The notes beneath the pieces were generated by a model, which saw nothing but the letters and a program-made list of their open reading frames with translations, was not told where the DNA came from and did no database searches. From Gymnorhina tibicen (taxonomy: Eukaryota; Chordata; Aves; Passeriformes; Artamidae), in assembly GCA_013399875.1 (NCBI GenBank), contig VXAZ01018984.1:5495503-5559502 (forward strand): a stretch of 64,000 nucleotides of DNA, read 5' to 3'. Shown one piece after another: positions 22,966 to 36,500 of this stretch. Position 1 is the first letter of the stretch. Every line of letters starts with the position of its first letter. The translations under genes and the position numbers were made by a program.

Positions 22966-25900
22966 CGTCTGGGGAAAACAAAAGGAGTTAAGGGGCAGAA
23001 AGATTCCTCTGTTTGGTGGGTTTTGTTTAGGTTTTGTTTCATTTTCTTTCCCCTTGTGAGTGACATGCATTGTTCCATACCAGCAACATTTTTGCAAGCA
23101 AACTGCCTTCTGACGCATGTGGTCTGAGAGTGAGAGAGGTCCCAGCAAGGCTTGTGATGTGAGAGGAAAGGGCAAGCTCAGCCTTGAGACAGAAATGAAC
23201 ATTTTGGAGAACCAAGACTTTTATGGAGGCTGCACAACAGAGAAGTGATAGACAAGATGGGAATACACCACTGCTTTCAGCCATAGCCACAGGCACAAAT
23301 AAGATGTGGGATGTAGTATAAGGTTTTAGAATTAGGTCTCTGCTCAAAGCAATGCATGGGGTGAGGTATGGGTGGTAGGGATGCCCTCTGTTCCGGTCCC
23401 TTGTAGGCTTTCATTCACATAGAAGTACAACCACCAGGAGGTAAATCAAAAGAAAAGGTTTAACGTACTTTACAGATCTTTAAGGGTGAAAAATTCCAGC
23501 AATGAACCATTTTCAAGTTCACCTGATTGCGGACTTCCCAAGGAAGAAGAGGCAAAGAAAGACAGAGGAGAGATGAGCAGGGGTCCCTTCAAGATACAGG
23601 TTTGGGCAAAGGTGGGACTACAGGAACAAAAGAAAGAAAGCAGACTCTTGCAAAGGGACTGGGGTGGTACTGGGATGCCAGGGATGGCTGTGGGGTGCTG
23701 GTGCAGAGACAGTGGGATTTATATCTGCAGATGTGATACCTGGATAAGAAATGGTTGTGTTACCACAGGGAATTTCTGCAGGTTTTTACCAGGAGTGTGT
23801 TCTTAGCAGGACTGAAATATGGCTAGACTGGAGCAGACGACAGCCAGCATAAATCAACAGAGGGAAGCTAATTAACAACAGTGAGGGACACAGCCCAGTA
23901 TTTCAGCTCTTGTAAGGTGCTGTGCTTGTTCTAGTGAGGGGGTTGAGATGAGGTGATGAATTGACACTATTTTAAAAGTTTCCTTGTTTTTCTTCGTATG
24001 TCTGCTGGGATGGGCTAGTCTGACCCCTCTGACAGGTTCTCTGAAAAGTAAATGGGTTTGGAGGGCTCTGCCTATGTTGGGGGAAAAGAGTCTTTCCCTA
24101 ATAAGAAAGACTCTGAAAAAGACTTTTTTTCCTTTTTTAAAAAAAATCTGTGTGTTGAGGATATGAGGCTGCTATGACATTGCTTTCTATGTCTGAGTCC
24201 CTCCTATCTTTCCCCAAGAACATCTTTCCAAACTGGTCAGACTCAGACACACGTAAGTGAGGTGGCAGATGCATTAGGATATTGGTTTCACAGGACCTGG
24301 GGCCCAAGCAGGGGCAGGAGACCAGTGCTGAGCTTTCTTTTCAGCATATGCTTTGCTAGATACCAAAGAATCAAGTCATAAGGTAAAGCTCTGCTGTCTC
24401 TCCTTCCCAGACAGCAGCAGAGAAAGTTCCGCTTTTCTTAGGGAAAAAAATTAGGATTATAACAAGGATGCTGGAAAAGGTGTGGGTTATCTTCTCCAGA
24501 GTTTCTTCCCATGGCTGAGGGAGGGTAAGAAAGGATGCATGACTTTCCTTGAACAGTAATGCCTAGAAGCCTCAGCTAAAGCTCTCATTTAATTTTCTGT
24601 TTATACATCAGACGGCTGCAGCTTTCTTAAGCCTTTGAGCATCCTTTAAAGAAATGTGTTTATTGAGGGCAGGTTGTTTTACAAGGCTGGTGGTTTGTTT
24701 GGGGTTTTTTGTGAGATAGGGAGGAACAGTGTCCAGAGGATGAGAGATGCTGGGGATTTCATAGAACAATTGGACTGAATACCAGCAATGCTCACAAGTG
24801 CAGCTCCTAAATGCACATAAATGTTTGTGGAAGAACTTCAGACTAATAAACACAAAGTGCTTGTTTGTTTCTTTTTTTTATAAACAAAGAACACTAAAGG
24901 AAAATTAACATGATTGGAGAAAATAAGGAGATGAACTTGAACAGCTTGCTGCAGTAAATGGATTTTGTCAGCTTTAATGTATGTGCCAGTGACACTTCAG
25001 GTATAAATGAGGACTTGAGAAACTCTTAAATCTGAAGATGGAAGCTGATGAAACGTGATATTCTTCCTGTATTTAAATTAGGCTTAGAAACTAGTAGATG
25101 ATCACTTAAACCCTATCTGATCCATCATTTCCATGTCTTAATAGTCCTTAATTTCTCCAGCTACTTTGAAGGAATTGATTGCTATTGTCCTGTTAAGCAC
25201 CTTCACTGAATTATTTTTTGGGTTAGCATTGTTAGCTTTGGATAAAGGTAAAAATCAAGAGCTGTTTGTGAAGATAAATGATGACCATGTTTCACAAACA
25301 ACAAATAAATAGAGAAAAACCTCGCATGCAGTGTAAACATTTCAAAGTAATTTGATAATAACTCTTTTTGCTAAAACAAGCAAACAAGCCATCGAGTATT
25401 GCATTACATGCGTGTTACCTCTATGTGATATCTTTATGGAGAACTGAAGGTTTTCCAGGCCTGCTCTGCTAAATTTAGTTCAGTTTCGGCTTCACTGATT
25501 GTGAGAACTTTTATTTTTCACAGATATTTTCTTTGCATTCATAACACTATTCGTGTCTCTGAGGAGAGGCAGGAAGGGGGTAAATATCTGCTACAACCTA
25601 AATGACAACACGGTTTGTTGGTACAGAATAAAAGCCTGAAGTTTTTCAGCATGCAGTGAATAGATCAATGTGTACTTAGAAGCAGAAAGAGCCTCCCTGG
25701 TTATCCAGGCTCATCCCTGCAGGCTGTGAGTTGTGAGTGATTCAGCTACCTGTCCTTCTGGTTGAACTTATTTTTCCCCTCCTGCAATTAAGTCAGGACA
25801 GGGGACTGTTTGAAAGCACCATGCTTTTTCACTGTTTTGTGGAGACAAATGCCTGTTGGCTGACTGAGAGCGTGTTTGGGTCAGCTCCTGGGGCTGCAGG

Positions 25901-28900
25901 TGCTGCACACAAAGCTCCCAGTCTGCCCTGTTTAATGCCTCTCCCACCTGGACGTCACTGTACCTTCTGCCCTGCTTCATCCAAGAGCAGGATAGTTAGC
26001 AAAGGTTGGCTACCCAAACTGTGCTTAGCTGCAGTATTGCCCCAGTGGGGAGAAGGGCGGTAGGTGAAGGGCTCTGACCTCTCCAGACATCAGAACTGCT
26101 GCCAAGGACTGATGTGCACATAGGTCCAGGTGCCATGGCCATGGTCACCCTTCTTTTGAGGCAAACAACAGTGCACTGCACAACACAAAGGAATTTTTCA
26201 TATAAGCATACACAAATCTGCCAGCCAATGGGACAAAGGGAACCTTTCCCTCTCAAATCCTTACCTAGGAGCAGTATCTGTCTAAAGCACTGGCCCACTG
26301 TCTCCAGAGAAGCATGCCTCTTGCTTGGCTAAATAAAATGCAGGAGTAATTCCTAGTGCAGTGCTTGGGCCGTTCAGATCTGAAGCACCTCTTATTAGGC
26401 CCTTTAATCTGGATTCAGAAGCTACAAACTCCTTGGCTTTGAATGTCCATGTCTCAGGAGAGAGAATTGCTTCCCCCCACCTACTAGCTTTCTGATCCCT
26501 GAATATCACTGTCTTCCAGGAGAACTGGTTGAAATTTCAAGTTGCTGAAAATAAAGGATGGAATAGTTCTGCTGTTTGACACAGGCTATGGGTTGCCCAG
26601 TTTATGCTTCATGCTCCCTAGGGAAGTGGCAGCAGGTGTCCACTGCCTGTATGACAGAGAGTTGGGAAAGCTGAGATGCTGTTAGTCCTGAAGAATCGAA
26701 ATTAGGAGCCAAAGATAACTGAGGATTTTCACCTTGCACTCTCTGTACATGCTCTCCCAATGCTGTAGAGAGAGCTTAAAACTGGGCTAGATGAACTGGG
26801 TTTATGAAGAGTCGAGCTTTAATTCTGATCCCACCACAGGGCACGTGAATCACGTTCTTTGCTCTGTAGCAATTTCTAATTATTAGAGCCATTCACTCTT
26901 CTTAAGCTACTTATTAAAATTATTAGCTTAGAGCTCTTCTGTTACAGGCTGGTCCTAGAAGAAATCTTTTATTTGCAGCTGCTTAGCATTAACAAACAAA
27001 TTACCTGTCCCTGCTCTCTGCAATGATAATCTAACAGCAATGACAGCATTTGCCATAAACTACTTCTGTGCTAGTTGCTTTCAGTAAGACTTCCATCAGA
27101 TTAAAAGATGAAATGAGGTTTTGCTCTGTCAGCAGGAGGAGTTAAAAGAAACTGGCTTGTAAACAATGAACAATTATGCTGGGAATTAACTTCCAAGGAG
27201 AGGACAAACTCTTTCAGAATATAACCAGGCAGAAATTAATGTCAGGCAAATGGATAAGATTTCTCACAACCATGTCCAAGTCAACCAGAATGCCTCATTT
27301 CCCTTGTTCATTTTGCAGTTGAAGTTTGTATCTCTCTTCCAGAAAAATTCTAACATGTCGAGTCCCTGCTCAGTATAAGCACATGGATTTTATGGCCTTC
27401 ACAGTATTGCTGTTGCTTTTTTTTTCTGTTTTAAGAGTAGAGGAAAAAGGAAAATTGTGAAGAAGGGGGCTAATTAGAGAAAATGGGCTTAATTTGGAAG
27501 CCACAGGTACCTCTTTTATAAGCTTTTGTTGAGCTTGTGCCCACAGTAAATTTATACAAGCTTTGGAGAGACGGTAAATCTCTGTTTGCTATGGCCTGCT
27601 TTAAATGGGGAGCTTTCAGCACTACTTTGCTCGTAGCTAAGGGCACAGATGAGGTAATAAAACCAACAAGTCCTGGGAAATACCCACTCAGCTGTGAGAT
27701 ACATTTCCTTGAATCCCTTGTTTTTTTGGATCCATATAAAATAGCTTTTATTGTTTCAATAAGATGCATGGTAGCTACATCACTGTAGGTTTAAGAAGGG
27801 CTGTTGTGAGGTTTAATTCCTTAGCTCTCTGCTGCCTTCTGTCTTGCCAGTCAGGCATTTCAGGCCTCTTTCGAAAAGAATGTCATTTGTTATCACAATT
27901 TCATCTTGCAGGTTCTGGCCAGCCTAATTGTGGACGGTTTCATTGCAAGAATTGAATGCTGATCGAACTGAACCGCCCCAGCTGAATGAAGTGTGACCTG
28001 TGTACACCTCTCAGTTGAACAGGAGTCACTTAGGTGAATTACTATTAAAACAGTAAAAATCAAAGCAATGCAATCACATTTACAAACTGCAGCTATATTT
28101 GATGGAGGTATTTAATTAGACAACCAGAATGTGGTGTTGTGGCTTGCACAGTGCTGAGGCTGAGCAGGAGCAAACTCTGACTTTTTCAACAGGGCCAGCT
28201 CACATGGAATGTGATGAGTGTGTGGGTTCCTCTCTGGCACAAGCTCACCAAAGAGGGCTGCCAGGAGCAGGACGAATTGTAATGTCCCACTACTGCTTGC
28301 TAGCGGCAGCATGTGTGCTTTTACCCCAGTTAGGGACAGGAATAATCCGTCATGATCTGAAATCTGAAACCGAGGCTACACCTTTGTCACCCGCCCTGTC
28401 CAAACTATACAGCAAGCACTTGATCTGGAGAGGTGAGAAATACCTCTCCCTTGCAGGACCTGCAGCTGGATGGTGAATGGCCCAGCATGTTTCTGCCTAG
28501 ACCTCATCGCTTAGGAAAAAGGCCTGGTAATACTCTTAGCTGACACCAGTCACAGCCTAGCAGCTCTGGAATTAATGTTTTGAGAGCCTCAGTTAGGTCT
28601 CTGGTGTCACCCTAATGACTAACACATTAGCAGCTCTGAAAATCCATGTGCAAAGAAATTACCTGCCTAAAGAGTACTGTGAAAATCTAGGGACATGTGT
28701 CTTGTGATAGCATCCAAGAACTGAGACGCAATTAGCCAATGTTTTGTGTCTTGTCATCTCCGTACCACCACTGTAAGTGTGGAGTGAATTACACCAGCTG
28801 GATAAGAATGCATGGCTTGATTAAAAAGGGTGAGAGGTCTCTGTGTGGTTTGTGTTAAATTTGCTATGCCTCTTAGCAAGTGTGCTAGAGTTATATGGGA

Positions 28901-31900
28901 AACAATCTCAGCATAGGATGGGAATGGACCAGTGGTATTCCCTGGACTTGTGCCACAGAAGAACTGGAAAGTTGCTTCTGTCTGTAGAAGGAAAAAAAAA
29001 CAACCCCCAAATCAAAATTCATATCCCTGCTAAATGCTGAAATTCCCCCTCATCCTTAGGACGGCAGTTGTACCAGCTCCCAGCTAAATCTGAATGCTGA
29101 AGAAAAGCTCTGCTACTGAATTTCAGCCCTCCGCTGGTATGAAGGACTGAATTTCCTTTATGAACAAACAGAATCACTGTGCTTCCCTGAGAGAGAGGAG
29201 GTGGTAGTCTTCCCCATGAAAAAAAAAGAGGTTTTAGCATGGCACTGATTTTATTAAAATATTTGGCTCTTTAAAAAAAGTCTACCAGTCAGGCTTGAGC
29301 CTAAAAAGCAGATGTGGTAGATATAAATGAAATAGAAATAGTAAAGAGCTCAACAGTGACAGATGGGCTGAGCCCATGCTCTGGAGGCAACTCAAAAAAT
29401 AATCAGATTGAAAAGTTGAAAGAATTAAGACTTCTTAGATATGCAGACAAAACTGGTGTCAGTCAATATATTTATTTCTTTTTTAAAATAAAAATTCTGT
29501 TAAGATTTCCATACCTTCAAATAAAAAATAGAAGCTGCTCTGGCAGGGGGTGTTTTGGTTGGTTTTTTTTTGCTGTCTTTTTAAATAAAACCTCCTCATC
29601 TGAGCACAGCATTAGTAACTACTGTAACTCTGAAAAAACATTTGAGGAAATGTTTGTGAGGTCTCAACAGACTCGAGGCAAGATTGATTTGGGGAAATGA
29701 CAAATGGCCATTAATCCAGGAAACTCTAGCCCTTTAATGAAATGGCTTAAAGAGCAGCACAGGAAAAGATGATCAAAGGCAGATCCTTTCTTAGTAACTA
29801 CAAATGCGGAGCAGAGATAAGAAGAGTGAACAAGTGTCTGATTGCCTTTTACAATGAGATTATTACTCTGTGTGATCATTAGATATGAATGAGGTCTTTT
29901 AATCACTGTAGCTAGGTCTGGTCATTGCCCATCGGCTGAATTCTAACTGAAGTGTGGTACAATTTATTTAATATTAATAAAGATATTCCCTCCCTCACCA
30001 AATAACTCAGTATCTGTTTTGACTTGCAGACCTTGCAGAGCAATGGGACGATGCTCTCTGCCAGCATTTGGTCATTGCTTTTGGCTAGTGAATGACTAAT
30101 GACACCCTTACCACTTTGAAAGTTCTGCAGAGCAGCAATTTGCAATTTCCTCCTTGAGCTACCTCTGTGCAAATCTCATCCTTTATCCCTCACTTTCTTG
30201 AACTGTGCATTTGCTGTAAGACACTCTGTGAAATCTTGTATTTTACCATCATAAGCTGCTGTCCACAGTTGGGCTCTGTCACACTGGTAACTACTGGTGT
30301 ATCAGGGACTACTGGATTTCTAGGTGTTATGGGGTCCGCTATGCAGCTGCTCAGATTTTCCCTACGACTGGCTACTCCACCATCTCTTTGCGCCATCCTG
30401 TGTCAGTATGTATTTCTATATCTGGACATTTCTGATGCATATGACAACATAAGCGTCTTGTGCACCCCTCTCTTGGGCCTCTGATGGATGGCAGGCATGC
30501 TGATTGCTAATCTTTTATCCAACTGCTATTCAAATTCATTCTCAAATGCCTCATTACATCATTTGCACAGCCACACTAATTAAACATGATACCTCTCATG
30601 GTTTCCAAGCATCACTTCAGCATGTTCCACTTCACTGCAAAACCTCTGTCATCATGCCAGTCTCACTGCTGCCTTTCCTGCAACTACCTTCAATATTTCC
30701 TGCACTTCCCAATCTGCACTGAGCACCAAATTTGTTCAATCTACCTCTGTCCTGTAGTGGAAGAGAAAAAGATAACGGACATTGTCTCTGCATTACTGAT
30801 GTTTGACATTTTGTGATAACAGCTCCCTCTATCAGCTCCCACTAGGCACTGAATAATAATACTGGGAAAAGAGCCATCCCCTCTAAAAACCTGCAAAATT
30901 ATCCTAATAAAATCAGTAATGAGATCTAGTTTTAAAATAACGCACATCCATCTCCTGCATACAGATAAAATCCAGACCTCCATTGACATCCAGTGGATGC
31001 CAAATTCATTCCACTCTGTGGCTTGAAGATTGACCTTAAAGCATTATCTGTTGCTTTTCTTAGGTTAGTGCTCCTCATCTTTAAATTCTTTTGAAGCACC
31101 TGACCAGAAAGTTAATGTGTTGTGAAAGAAATGCAATATATAAGAGTTCAGTTGATTTAATATACAGAATATAGAAGTTATTGTATTCTGGATACTATTA
31201 ATTAAAAGGATTACTGACAGCAGTGGTTTCCAAGGAGGAATTTCCAGTTTGAATTGAAAAATCACATATAGTGGTGGAGAGAAGTGCTTTTTTGTAACTC
31301 ACAAAAATTAATAGCAACTCCCTTGGTTTAGCTGACAGTTCGCCTTTACTTCCACACATAATTGTGCTATTTTGCATGGCTGTACAGAGCACAAAGTTGC
31401 CATAGGTTTGCTAAGTGCTCACAATATAAAATAGCATATATGCTAGAACCCTCTTTATCGTGTGCCATAGGTCAATTACTTTTCCCTCCAGATGAGAGTG
31501 GAAGTTAATTATTGTGGGCAGGGCCAACTTGACCTCACAGACTATAGTCATATTGCAGCATTTGGAGGCAGATTTTCTATTATGGCTGTATTTTTCTCCA
31601 TGAAGTTGAAATCATTCAATCTAAATAGATAAGTAATAATTATTCCCCACCCCCCCGCCAACTGACTGTTTTAACACATCATCTCTGAGCCATGTACACT
31701 TAAGTAGAACTGGCAAATGCAGGTAGGTGTGATGCAAATTTTTGGTGTTAAAATCCACAATCTACCCAAAATGTTTGCCCTCACATAACATAGGCTGCAT
31801 TAGAATTGGACTTCAGTGTCTGGATGGCTATTATTGAAACCATTCAGGAAAGCTGGAGATCTAAATCCATCAGAGAGTTTTGGAAGCCCCAAAGAATTTC

Positions 31901-33479
31901 GGAAGTGTGAGGCTGAGTTCAGACCCGGCACAGGGCTTTATGCTGTTCATCCACCCGTGGAGCAACTCCAGTTTAGATGTAATGAGATGGCTCTGTTGTG
32001 TATTGACATCAGGAACTGAGACAGGGAGGGCTTAACCTGGGAGTTTCTGTGCATTAACCTACAGGGTGTCACGCTGATTGATGCAGCAACGCCGTGTGCC
32101 GAGCCCACAGAAAACAACATTTCAATGCAGGCTCTGTAACAAGAGGGCAAGAGAAAATATTTATGTTGTGCTCTCTGCATATTGCAGTGTTCAAAGTGAC
32201 AAAGGCAACGGTACATTTGTTTCTAATCCCGAGTTTCTGTTGTGGTCATTTTCGTGTGTATTTTTGGGACAGCTTGAAGGAAAAAAGAGGGTGATGTATT
32301 ACAGGTGACTGTCATCTGCTGCTAGGATGGCGTTTTTATCCTCCTTTTCATCTCGTGGTCATTCTCACTTTTCTTTCTTCCACACGGTTTTACCTGCTCT
32401 TTTCACATTCTGCAATTTAGGCCTAGCTCAGGTATCAAGAATTTCAGTTCTAGTTCTTGATCAAGAATTTTAGTCCACTTTTAGTCTCTCTCAGCAACTG
32501 ATAAAATTTCTAGTAGCATTTACTATTAAAAGTAGATTTACTCATGTTTTCTAATAAACTGGAAATAAAAGTTTTTTCTGTTTCCTTGTAAAACCCTTAA
32601 GAGGTATAGCTTGAGTCTCTGCAAAACACATGAAATGAGAAAATAGCTAATCTCTGGGTGCAGCAGCCAATATAGTGTGAAACTCAACTCTGTGATGGCA
32701 AAGCCATAGTTCCATAATATTACCACTCTTTATACAGATAAGCCTTTTAGCTACAGTTCTGTTCTAGTTATGCCAAAATAATGTTTTAATTTTTCGTAAT
32801 GGAATGGCCAACTTTTCAACCGAGCAGTGTTTTTGTTAATAAAAATACTGCTGCTTGGTTTTGAGAAGTAGGTCTGTGGATCTCAGATCAAATTTCCTCT
32901 TCCTGAAGAAACACTGCTAAAGCTTAACTTTTGGAAGAAATTCACCCAACAAAGAGTAGCAGGAATGAAATGAATAAACAACATGAAACAAAATTAGTCA
33001 AATGAACTTAATCTGTTAAAAGTGGCAAGTGGGAGTAAATCACCTCTTATCAGAGTTTTTGAGCATGTCTGAAACTTCCCCATGGAGCTGTGAGCAAAAG
33101 TGGGTGGGGATGGACATGGAGGTTGGGAATGCTGCTTTTACAGGTGTGCTCAGTTCCCAAAGGCTACAGCTCATCCTGTTGTTATGCCCGGAAGATACAG
33201 TCTCATTCCCAAACCAGCAGTATTTCCTCTTTGAATACAGAATTAAGTTTTTCAATAATGTAAAAAGAAAATTAATTTCAGGTCATTTCAACTCAAAATC
33301 AGACATGTGGAGCCCTTAAGGATTTGGTTACTTCTAGCAGAGCTCTTTTGCCTAGAGTTATCCAGATAACAAGGCTCATCAGATCTTCCAGTGAAATTCT
33401 TATTTGTAGATGTGTAACTTGTGAGAAGCAGAACTGATGAAATCTTATCTCCTATGATTTTTTTGCCTCCTCTCAGGTT
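22966..33479. other. Spacer, no gene recognised
   Basis: More than 10 kb with no supportable gene. Notable pieces are an AT-rich motif-dense stretch around 26870-27070 with CTAATTATTAG and AAAATTATTAG words, and a short partial inverted/direct repeat around TCAAGAATTT at 32435-32474. Frames up to 128 codons here lack domains or splice context. Confidence 0.65.
32435..32474. repeat. Direct repeat with internal inverted repeat
   Basis: TCAAGAATTTCAGT (32435-32448) recurs as TCAAGAATTTTAGT (32461-32474). Between them lies TTCTTGA, the reverse complement of the first seven bases, so a small hairpin is possible. Confidence 0.7.
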
Positions 33480-33545
33480 GCCCTGCATTGTAAATAAGTT
33501 AAACTAGGTTCCTTCCAGACCTCTCAAGGGTTAGGATTCTGCAAG
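33480..33545 (+). mobile_element. Possible CR1-type LINE 3' tail remnant
   Basis: AACTAGGTTCCTTCCAGACC followed by TCTCAAGGGTTAGGATTCTG resembles the extreme 3' end of sense-oriented CR1-clade elements ('...AGGTCCCTTCCAGCCCT...ATTCTG'). It is only about 65 bp, so the call is tentative. Confidence 0.45.
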
Positions 33546-36500
33546 AGCATTGGCCCCACAGATTGCTTTCACCTGAACTTGATGGTGATCAGCTGGTGAT
33601 CCCAAGGGCAGAAGAAAACCCTGAACAGCTCTCACTGAAGTGCACAACAGAGTGTGAAGTCAGTGCTGATGCTGAGAACAAAGGTCTTATAAAGCAAAAG
33701 CTCCTCAGCTTCTAGAACATGTGACTCTGCTTCCTAACCAGCTCTGTGTCTCCTGTGAACTTCCAGAGGATTGGACTAATCTTTGCTCCTTGTCTGGCAC
33801 CACCAGGTAAGGTGAAATGTAGGTATTGATTTCTGTTTGCTGCAAAGCAGGATATGTCTGAATTGACTCAATAAATCTGAATCTAGCATATGAATCAAGC
33901 TTGCTCTAAAAGCCAGTTAGGTATCAGTGCTCTTAGGTGTTAGTTTTGATTGCTGATTGTAACACTTTGGATTTTAATGTAACTTCTGCATCCTGCAGTG
34001 TGATTCTTTTAGGTCTCTACTATAATTTCTTGTTCTTTGGTCTCCCTTAAGCTCAACGCTCTGGCTTACACAAATGATCTGAAGATCTCAAATTAATGTA
34101 TGTGTGCCACAGTGCAATTGTAGCTGCGTGCTCTTGCAAGGAGCTCCTGGAAGTTTGCTTTAACTTGTGATTCCTTCATATTAACCACTGTGCTCTTTGC
34201 TGTTAGAGTGGCTGTTTTTGCCTCCGAGGCAGAGACAGCTTCTCGCTGGGGCTGGAAAGTGGAAAAGATAGGAGACAGGTTTTCTGTTTGTTTTTCTTTG
34301 TCCCTAGATCTCTGTCTTCTCCAAAGTTATTCTTCGTGTCTTTGCTTATTTTTCTCTGTATTTTGACCTCCCTATCAGCTTGCTTGAAAGCTGCAGGTAT
34401 TGTGTGTCCGTTTTTCCAAGATTTATCCCCGACCTCATTAAAAGAGATTTTCTCCCTGCAGGGGAGCAGCACCTGCAGGGGTGGGGGAAGGAATGAATCT
34501 GTAGCTCAGCCCAACATACAGTAAAAAGCTAGACAACCAGAAAAATAATTTTGAGGCGTGCAATGGGTTTGAGATGGGTTCAACCCACCTTCACCTTCCT
34601 TGTGATCAGGGATGCCTGCTGTCACACCAGTTAGCATAATATAGAGACAAGCAGTGGGAATCATGGTGGAATTCTGACTGGACTGTGTATTGCAATTGCT
34701 ATAATTTACTATAATTTTTATTATGTTTTCAGTACATTTTTTATTGCTCCACTAAATTGCAAATCCCATGTGGCACCAACTATATTTAAACAAGTACATT
34801 TGAAATGAAACAGTTCATCTTCCATGTGTGGACTACCTGAAAGAACCTAGTCTGACAGAAAAAGGGGAGTAAAAAAAAAAAAAGGGCAAAATCAAGATTT
34901 AGCCTTAACAATTAATTCACACTGACCTCATTCTGGAATGGTCTTGATCTCCAGTGGTAATGGATCAAGGCAAAAATTTAGTCTCTAAATCCACGTAATA
35001 TGAGGTACAGTAGACTTCTCTTTCCTGGCATTGGGGACAAGCTAAAAGAACCCCATATCACATGTGAAAAATGTCTAGTTAATTTAATGGGGAAAGCTAA
35101 GCAGGGCTGCACTTGGGGTGAGAACAAGAGGCTTTCACAGATAAGACTGGGAATGCACATACCTCAAGGTTAAAGATGGAGCTCTCCTTTAAGGGCAGAC
35201 ATACAATGTTAATTTAAGTACTCAAAGTGATTTTGTATAAGCGGGAGGGCAAAGGGACACCAAGTTCTCTTACTTTGTCATTGGGTGATACAATACAGTA
35301 GCTGGAAACCTACTAGAAACTTATAATTAAAGGTCTCTGCAGAATACATGAAGGTTCTGCTGAGCTTCCTGCATAATTCTCAGTGAAAGGAGAGGAAAAA
35401 TTCCTTTGAAAATACAGGAGGCAGTGAATCTGTCCTCTCTCAGTGAGAGAGCTCCAGCAGAGCTGCTGAGGCCTGATGTCATTGAAGGGATGTAATACTT
35501 GAAGTACAGCATGATCAAATAAAATATGCAGAAACCAAGCACAGCCTTAGGCTCATTTCATTTAAAGCAAACAAATAAAAACTGTAAGGATATGGCAGAG
35601 GGAAAACAACACAGAGAAGAAAGCAAATCTTTCATTCAGTAATTTGAGCTTCCCAGAAATTACTTCTGTGGCAACAACAGGGCATGGGTATTATTTGACC
35701 CAAGTCATGGACCACCCTCTGTGGTGGCCGCTGTGTTTTCTGAGGGTGCAGAACTTGTTATCCAGAGCTGTTTGCTCAGGCTCTGCTCTTTCAAATTTAT
35801 TGGTATGGGTGGACCTGGGTGTCTGTGAAGAACCTCTGTTGCATCTATCAGGGACTGTTGGCAGATGTGGTTTTACTGTGTGCCTATGTTCATCTGTTCT
35901 GGAGAAGGAAGGGTAAATAAAGCTCCACAGAAGGATAAACAAAGCTCATTTGCCAGAACATGCCTAATTGTAACTGTGAACTGATCTCCCACCTCTGGTG
36001 CCAAACCAGTGGATTCAGTCTCTCTGGCAATTTTTGAGCACAGATGGAAGCACATGGCATCTGGTGGACCCCTTGGCGGGGGGGGCCCTCTGTAATCCCT
36101 TGCCGTCTTCCTGTGTTTCCCTTTCTCATGTGCTTGCCATCCAGACAGTAAATGCAGAAGGTACAATTAGGTGGCCTGTGGTAGTGACCAAAAAGTGCAC
36201 CTTCACCAGCTGCAAACTGGTCTTATGGTTTGATCTGTTCCCCCACCACACTCCCCAAGTTTGTGGTTTAAAAGAATTTTTTCTGTCTTATAGTTCCTAT
36301 GCTCTGATAAGCCTTCTCATCCACTAGTCTTTCTGGACCAAAATTTTGTCTTTGATCTTCGACAGAAACTGGACAGATTAATTAACATATCAAAACAAAC
36401 AGGCTTCTTTTATTATCTTTCCCCCAAGTCAGCTAACCTGGCGCTTTTCCAGGAGCAGAAGCCCCTCAAATTATTACATCTTTTTATGCTGATCAAGGCT

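Noticed and set aside
22795..23202. 135-codon frame on the minus strand rich in phenylalanine
   Set aside because: Produced by reading through the polypurine tract; low-complexity artefact.
33767..33806. 40-nt micro-exon-like interval before GTAAGG
   Set aside because: Too short, not supported by neighbours and likely coincidence.
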